Source of the DNA: Pseudideonella sakaiensis
Lineage (GTDB): Bacteria; Pseudomonadota; Gammaproteobacteria; Burkholderiales; Burkholderiaceae_C
Length of the DNA stretch: 64,000 nucleotides
Assembly (NCBI RefSeq): GCF_001293525.1
Contig: NZ_BBYR01000006.1
Coordinates: 215,564-279,563, forward strand
Direction of reading: 5' to 3'
The translations under genes and the position numbers were made by a program. The first letter of the stretch is position 1, and each line of letters starts with the position of its first letter. The notes beneath the pieces were generated by a model, which was given only the letters and a program-made list of their open reading frames with translations, was not told the origin of the DNA and did no database searches. Below, one piece after another: positions 60,284 to 64,000 of this stretch.

Positions 60284-60903
60284 TCCGCATCGTCAGCATC
60301 GCCGCCCTGCTCTGCCTGCTGGTGCTGGTGCTCTACCTGCCATCGGCGCATCCGCCAGAACGGTTCCTGGCGCAGATTCGAAGCGAGCACCAGGCGATGG
60401 AAGAGATTTGGGGCGAGACGCCCGCGCTGCGTATCCTCGACCGAGCGCTGGGCCTACAGGGCGCGGCACGCGACTCAACATCCATTCCCCCGACCGCCGG
60501 CGAGTCGGCGGCCAGCGGCGTGGACGGCGCCGTGGCGCGGGAGATGGCTTCCGTCAACCAGCGGCTGTTCGGGAACAGCTACTTCCGTGCGATCGACGCG
60601 CTCGTGCTGCTGGCCGCCTTCAGGTTGTCGGCAATGCTGGAGTGGCTGCCTTGGATGGCGGCCTTCCTTGTCGCAGCGGTCGCGGACGGCGCGATCAGCA
60701 GAGTGATCAAGTCGAAGGAGTTTCTTCACCACGATCCTGAGCGCTTCGCGCTGTACACCTCGGTGGCGATCGTGCTGGCCTGTGCGTTCGTGGTTTCGAT
60801 GGTCGTGCCCATCGGCGTGCATCCGGTCGTTGGGCCGTGCGTCATGGCTATGCTGGGCATCTTGGCGGGACGTAGCCTCGCGCACTTCCACCGGAGGGGA
60901 TAA
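60280..60903 (+). CDS. DUF4400 ICE membrane protein (PFL_4697 type)
   Basis: The 207-aa protein starts at GTG 60280, overlapping the traD stop. It has an N-terminal helix (IVSIAALLCLLVLVLYLPSA) and three more helices in the second half, with AVADGAISRVIKSKEFLHHD between them. This matches DUF4400, a membrane protein regularly encoded right after traD in ICEs. It probably belongs to the conjugation apparatus. Confidence 0.85.
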   Translation: MIRIVSIAALLCLLVLVLYLPSAHPPERFLAQIRSEHQAMEEIWGETPALRILDRALGLQGAARDSTSIPPTAGESAASGVDGAVAREMASVNQRLFGNSYFRAIDALVLLAAFRLSAMLEWLPWMAAFLVAAVADGAISRVIKSKEFLHHDPERFALYTSVAIVLACAFVVSMVVPIGVHPVVGPCVMAMLGILAGRSLAHFHRRG

Positions 60904-61161
60904 CCGCCCGCTGGTGGTCCGTGATCTCGCGCCGCGCCTCGAAGCCGGCGCGATCCCGCTCTACGCCGCAAGGCGCACAGCAAGCGTCGGCCGGCTCCGA
61001 TTGGGACCCTTGGCCAGCACGGTCGAAGTACTCGTCACAGCTGGCGGCAGACACCACTCGCTGTCGTCTCTGTGCCGTGCGTAGGCATCAAGTCAGGGCG
61101 GATCACCAGGGGCAGGCCGCAGCGCCCACCACCACCCGGAACCTGACTATTCCGCTCGGGA

Positions 61162-61190
61162 TTGCGTCGTACCTGAAACGCGGCTACATT
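61162..61190 (+). promoter_or_regulatory. Sigma-70-like promoter giving a near-leaderless transcript
   Basis: TTGCGT (61162-61167), a 17-bp spacer and TACATT (61185-61190). A start of transcription ~7 bp later would fall on the ATG at 61198. A dyad TCACT-N10-AGTGA (61192-61211) overlaps it and may be an operator. The rest of the 294-bp gap from 60904 shows nothing. Confidence 0.45.
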
Positions 61191-61197
61191 CTCACTC

Positions 61198-61770
61198 ATG
61201 CAAGTGAGTGAACGAAATGTGTTGTCGGTTCGATCGACCATCGGAAGGTCGACGCTGGCAGGCGCGGCGGCGGGTCGCGAGGCCGCTGCCAAGCTTCAGG
61301 CCGGGGCAGCGACGCTCGAACATCCCTGGGTCCTGGACTTCGCCGACATGGAGCTTGTGACGGCGAGCGCGTTCCGTGAAGCCGTCTTGCCCATCGTCCG
61401 CTGGGCCGCGCAGGATGGCCAGCCCTGCCTTGTCGCCAACCTGAACGAGGTATCCCGAGAAGAGGCACTTCTGGCCGCTTCGACATCCGAAGTGGTCTTG
61501 CTCTTCTGCTCGTTGAACGACGGCGCCATTGCCGGAGCGTATGCCCAAGGCCCGTTGGACGCCAAGCTCTCCCTCACCCTCGAACTGACGCTGCGCCTCG
61601 GCGAGGCCGACGCGCGTGCGATCAGCGAGGTCTCAGGCGAGAACACCGTCATCACCGCTTGGAACAACCGCCTGGTTGCACTTACCCGAATGGGTCTGCT
61701 CACCGAGCGCAAAGTCGGCAAGACGAAGTTCTACTCTCCTGCAGTGAAGGGCATGTCGTATGGGAAATGA
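61198..61770 (+). CDS. STAS-like (DUF4325-type) protein with winged-helix C-terminus
   Basis: The 190-aa protein has a first half with a STAS-like pattern: GRSTLAGAAAGREAA, then HPWVLDFADMELVTASAFRE (~residues 43-62), where a ligand or phospho-acceptor residue would sit. The second half resembles a winged helix (SEVSGENTVITAWNNRLVAL; MGLLTERKVGKTKFYSPA). Such STAS-like domains usually work with HATPase proteins in partner-switching circuits, and one is encoded convergently at 63249-63971. It may bind its own promoter dyad. It overlaps the next gene by 11 bp. Confidence 0.62.
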   Translation: MQVSERNVLSVRSTIGRSTLAGAAAGREAAAKLQAGAATLEHPWVLDFADMELVTASAFREAVLPIVRWAAQDGQPCLVANLNEVSREEALLAASTSEVVLLFCSLNDGAIAGAYAQGPLDAKLSLTLELTLRLGEADARAISEVSGENTVITAWNNRLVALTRMGLLTERKVGKTKFYSPAVKGMSYGK

Positions 61771-62104
61771 GTTTCTGCGAAAGCAGCGTGAAGGCCGGGC
61801 GAAAGGCTGGAATCGTCAGCTGCGCGCCAGTGAGCACGACATGCTCGCTTCGCTCGCACCCGGCCAGGAACTTGGGTGCCGCGCGACCGTCTCGGGCGAC
61901 CTGCCGCCGGTTGGCAGCAAGCTGATGCTGCAGCTGATGCAGGGCGAGATCAAGGTTCGCGACCAAAACGTCTGCATCGGGGAAGTCAGCAATCCCAAAG
62001 AAGAACTTCTTCGGGGTCTCGAACGCGGCGCCGGACTCATGGTCGCCGAGGTGCGCTCACAACTGCAATCCTCCGGTTGCATCGATCTGGTCGTGGAGCG
62101 TTGA
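61760..62104 (+). CDS. Hypothetical 114-aa protein of the STAS cassette
   Basis: Starts inside the previous gene (ATG 61760; overlap 11 bp), so it is translationally coupled. The basic N-terminus (FLRKQREGRAKGWNRQLRAS) precedes a compact beta/alpha region (LMLQLMQGEIKVRDQNVCIG; LMVAEVRSQLQSSGC). No family recognised. Basic charge suggests nucleic-acid or partner binding. Confidence 0.55.
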   Translation: MGNEFLRKQREGRAKGWNRQLRASEHDMLASLAPGQELGCRATVSGDLPPVGSKLMLQLMQGEIKVRDQNVCIGEVSNPKEELLRGLERGAGLMVAEVRSQLQSSGCIDLVVER

Positions 62105-62105
62105 C

Positions 62106-63308
62106 TTGCTGCCGCTGAATGCTGTCCGATTCGCATCGACTTTCAAGGACGTCGGCACCAGCCAGCCACTGCTTGGCTGCGGAAGCTGCATCGACCGCCC
62201 CGTCTGCGGCGGACTGCATCTGCGCGACACCGGCGCACTGCTGGTGGACTGCCTGTCGTTCTGCCACTGCGAGGACCGCAGCAAGTGCGACATGGTCTGC
62301 CCCAACAAGCCCGCTGAGTACGTGAGGCGTCATGAGGAGGTGGACGGCTGGGACCTCAGCACGATCCCATTGGCACGCGATGTCGACATGCCCCGACTGC
62401 CCGAATGGATCCCCCTGCTCCAGGGCAACCTCGTCGGTCCTCGCATCACATCGGTGGACGACTGCGTGGCACTACCGCTGACATACGCCCTCAAAGGTCG
62501 CAAGCACGCCACTCGGGCCAGGACTCAGCAGGAACTGGCAAGCGCCTACGGCGTGCGACCGCGGCATGGCTGGGTGCTGTCCGGCGTCCAGGAAGATCCC
62601 GCCGTTGAACGGGTCTGGCCGCTGCCCGACATCGGCAGGATCGCGAGACAGATGGTCCACGCGGGTGCGATCTTCGCGACATCGCCGGACTTCAGCACGG
62701 TGATTGACTGCCCTCGACAGGACAACCTTCACGCAATGAAGCGCATCGCCTGGGTCTGGTACCACATGACCCAAGGCGGGCTCTGCACGGCCCTTCATGT
62801 CAACGGCCGCACCGATCACGACTTTGTGCGCTGGGCGGCTTTCATCCGCAACCAGACTGCCGTCAAGGCCATCGCCTATGAGTTCCTGACCGGCACAGCC
62901 ACCAAGTTGAGCATCGGACAACACTGTCAGCGGCTGACCGAGCTTGCCAAGCAAGTCGGGCGCGACCTAACACTCGTGGTGCGCGGCAACGCTGAAGCTG
63001 CTCGGTCCCTACGCGGAACCTTCAAGCAGGTGGTCATCATCGACTCCACGCCGTACATGCGTGCGATGAAACGCCGCAAGGCCTATGTGAACCCGGGTGG
63101 CAAGGCGTCCTATGTGTCGGTACAGGCCGATTCCAGACGCGAGACGCGCGCGCTTCTGAAGCACAACATCCGTGTGCTGCGCTTGGCCGCCACGGCGCCG
63201 TTCGAACGTCCGGTCGAAGATCGCCAGGCAAGCTTCGACTTTCGGTCATCACCAGCGCAACAGGACACTGACGACGAATCCCCGCAAATGCCCTTGTTCA
63301 CGGACTAG
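62106..63308 (+). CDS. Cys-rich 400-aa protein, possibly DUF4417-like TIM-barrel enzyme
   Basis: Starts at TTG 62106, one base after the previous stop; no ATG is near. The N-terminus has eight cysteines in ~42 residues (CGSCIDRPVCGG then CLSFCHCEDRSKCDMVC), a likely Zn or Fe-S site. The central part (TSPDFSTVIDCPRQDNLHAM, then RIAWVWYHMTQGGLCTALHV) recalls DUF4417/TIM-barrel proteins of phages. The C-terminus contains LTLVVRGNAEAARSLRGTFK. Enzymatic function is unknown; the link to DUF4417 is tentative. It overlaps the convergent HATPase gene by 60 bp. Confidence 0.55.
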   Translation: MLPLNAVRFASTFKDVGTSQPLLGCGSCIDRPVCGGLHLRDTGALLVDCLSFCHCEDRSKCDMVCPNKPAEYVRRHEEVDGWDLSTIPLARDVDMPRLPEWIPLLQGNLVGPRITSVDDCVALPLTYALKGRKHATRARTQQELASAYGVRPRHGWVLSGVQEDPAVERVWPLPDIGRIARQMVHAGAIFATSPDFSTVIDCPRQDNLHAMKRIAWVWYHMTQGGLCTALHVNGRTDHDFVRWAAFIRNQTAVKAIAYEFLTGTATKLSIGQHCQRLTELAKQVGRDLTLVVRGNAEAARSLRGTFKQVVIIDSTPYMRAMKRRKAYVNPGGKASYVSVQADSRRETRALLKHNIRVLRLAATAPFERPVEDRQASFDFRSSPAQQDTDDESPQMPLFTD

Positions 63309-63971
63309 GAATTTGGGCCGGTCGGCGGCCTGCACCAGCTCAAGGCTGGCCGAGTCACTGCGAACGCGAACGCAACCGTCCAGCGACCGCACCGACTGGA
63401 TCACCGACCGGAAGCCCAGCCCTCGGTGCGGATCTCCGGTACGCGACCGATTCTCGATCACGGCCCAGGTCAGCGCCTCCTCGGCGGTGGCTGGTTTTAC
63501 CGGCAGTGGCGACTCGGCATAGCCAGCCCGAACGCCTCTTCCGCTGTCTGCCACCACCATCCAAGCTTCGCGGTCCATGACCTCGAATGCGCCCAGCCCA
63601 TCCACTGCATCGCCCGCGTGCTCGTCGATGTTGGTCAGAAGTTCATGCAGAGCCGCCGAGAGCCGGCCCGCAGCGGTCGCTTGCACGCCAACTGCCACAA
63701 GCTGCGCCTGAAACGTCTTCGCGAAGTCGTTCGACGCGGCATCCGCCGCGGCTTCGCCGCCGGCGGGTCGGTGGATCGCTCCACAGGATCCTTCGCTCAC
63801 GAAGAGTCGCGATGAAGCCAACAGCCGACGCAGCAGGCGCCCGCGTGGTGTCGAATCAGCAACAGCGATCCGACGATCGGCCGTGCGGCGCAGCATCAGC
63901 AGCTCTACCAGCGCACCCAGGCTCGCACCGGAGGCATCGACCCGCACGGCCTCGCGGGCACGGGTCATCAT
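63249..63971 (-). CDS. HATPase (GHKL) protein, anti-sigma/partner-switch type
   Basis: The 240-aa protein starts at ATG 63971 or 63968; an in-frame TGA lies 24 bp upstream, so the gene is complete. The second half has the Bergerat motifs: LHELLTNIDEHAG (N-box), VADSGRGV (G1) and GLGFRSV (G2). The first half (AVRVDASGASLGALVELLM; RGRLLRRLLAS) is unassigned. No histidine phospho-acceptor is evident. Like SpoIIAB/RsbW-type proteins it may bind or phosphorylate the STAS-like partner encoded at 61198. Confidence 0.72.
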   Translation of the reverse strand: MMTRAREAVRVDASGASLGALVELLMLRRTADRRIAVADSTPRGRLLRRLLASSRLFVSEGSCGAIHRPAGGEAAADAASNDFAKTFQAQLVAVGVQATAAGRLSAALHELLTNIDEHAGDAVDGLGAFEVMDREAWMVVADSGRGVRAGYAESPLPVKPATAEEALTWAVIENRSRTGDPHRGLGFRSVIQSVRSLDGCVRVRSDSASLELVQAADRPKFLVREQGHLRGFVVSVLLRW

Positions 63972-64000
63972 CTGCGCGCCCCGATGGCCACTTCAAATTC

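Overview
The window is a GC-rich, codon-biased segment that looks like an integrative and conjugative element (ICE) or genomic island of a betaproteobacterium, most likely Burkholderiales (Cupriavidus/Comamonadaceae type). This placement is inferred from gene content: CzcE/CzcI, a PbrT-like permease, merRTPCA, UPF0060, and PFGI-1/SXT-class conjugation genes. No rRNA, tRNA or CRISPR array was recognised.

Region 1 (1-21.9 kb) is a heavy-metal cargo block. It opens with the N-terminus of a Cd/Zn/Pb P-type ATPase facing out of the window. A Fur-box-preceded cytochrome c-FTR1 permease, a DUF302 protein and a CadR/PbrR regulator follow. Next comes a czc-type operon: CzcE-like, transglutaminase-like, CzcI-like, CzcC, periplasmic His-tagged proteins, CzcB, CzcA and a lipoprotein. 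A MerR-type regulator with a MerF-like small membrane protein, a UPF0060 protein and a Met-rich periplasmic protein come next, then a cusCBAF-type copper/silver efflux operon on the minus strand. Several metal genes are preceded by MerR-family promoters with 19-bp spacers and dyads.

Region 2 (22.0-39.4 kb) is a minus-strand SbcCD-like operon: a recombination-directionality-factor-like protein, an SbcD-like phosphoesterase and an SbcC-like ATPase. The sbcC gene is cut in two by an insertion of about 12.0 kb (24377-36386) with a 4-bp AGGG duplication at its edges. The insert carries three tyrosine recombinases, a small HTH/coiled-coil protein, a complete second sbcC and a full merRTPCA operon. 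It looks like a Tn554-like or recombinase-trio transposon that brings its own intact homologue of the gene it breaks.

Region 3 (39.5-52.1 kb) is ICE backbone: DUF6988-like and DUF1173 proteins, a degenerate integrase-fold protein, AlpA, a DUF1845/AcaB-like protein, small conserved proteins, a GHKL ATPase, a zinc-ribbon/Toprim primase, DUF932, and an FlhD/FlhC-like pair that recalls the SetCD/AcaDC master activators.

Region 4 (52.1-60.9 kb) holds a CZB-domain chemoreceptor and a membrane diguanylate cyclase (signalling cargo), then TraI-like relaxase, TraD coupling ATPase and a DUF4400 membrane protein. TraI-TraD-DUF4400 are tightly coupled.

Region 5 (61.2-64.0 kb) is a compact four-gene cassette I cannot assign: a STAS-like protein with a winged helix, a 114-aa protein, a Cys-rich 400-aa protein and a convergent HATPase. 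It is the best candidate here for an undescribed regulatory or defence module.
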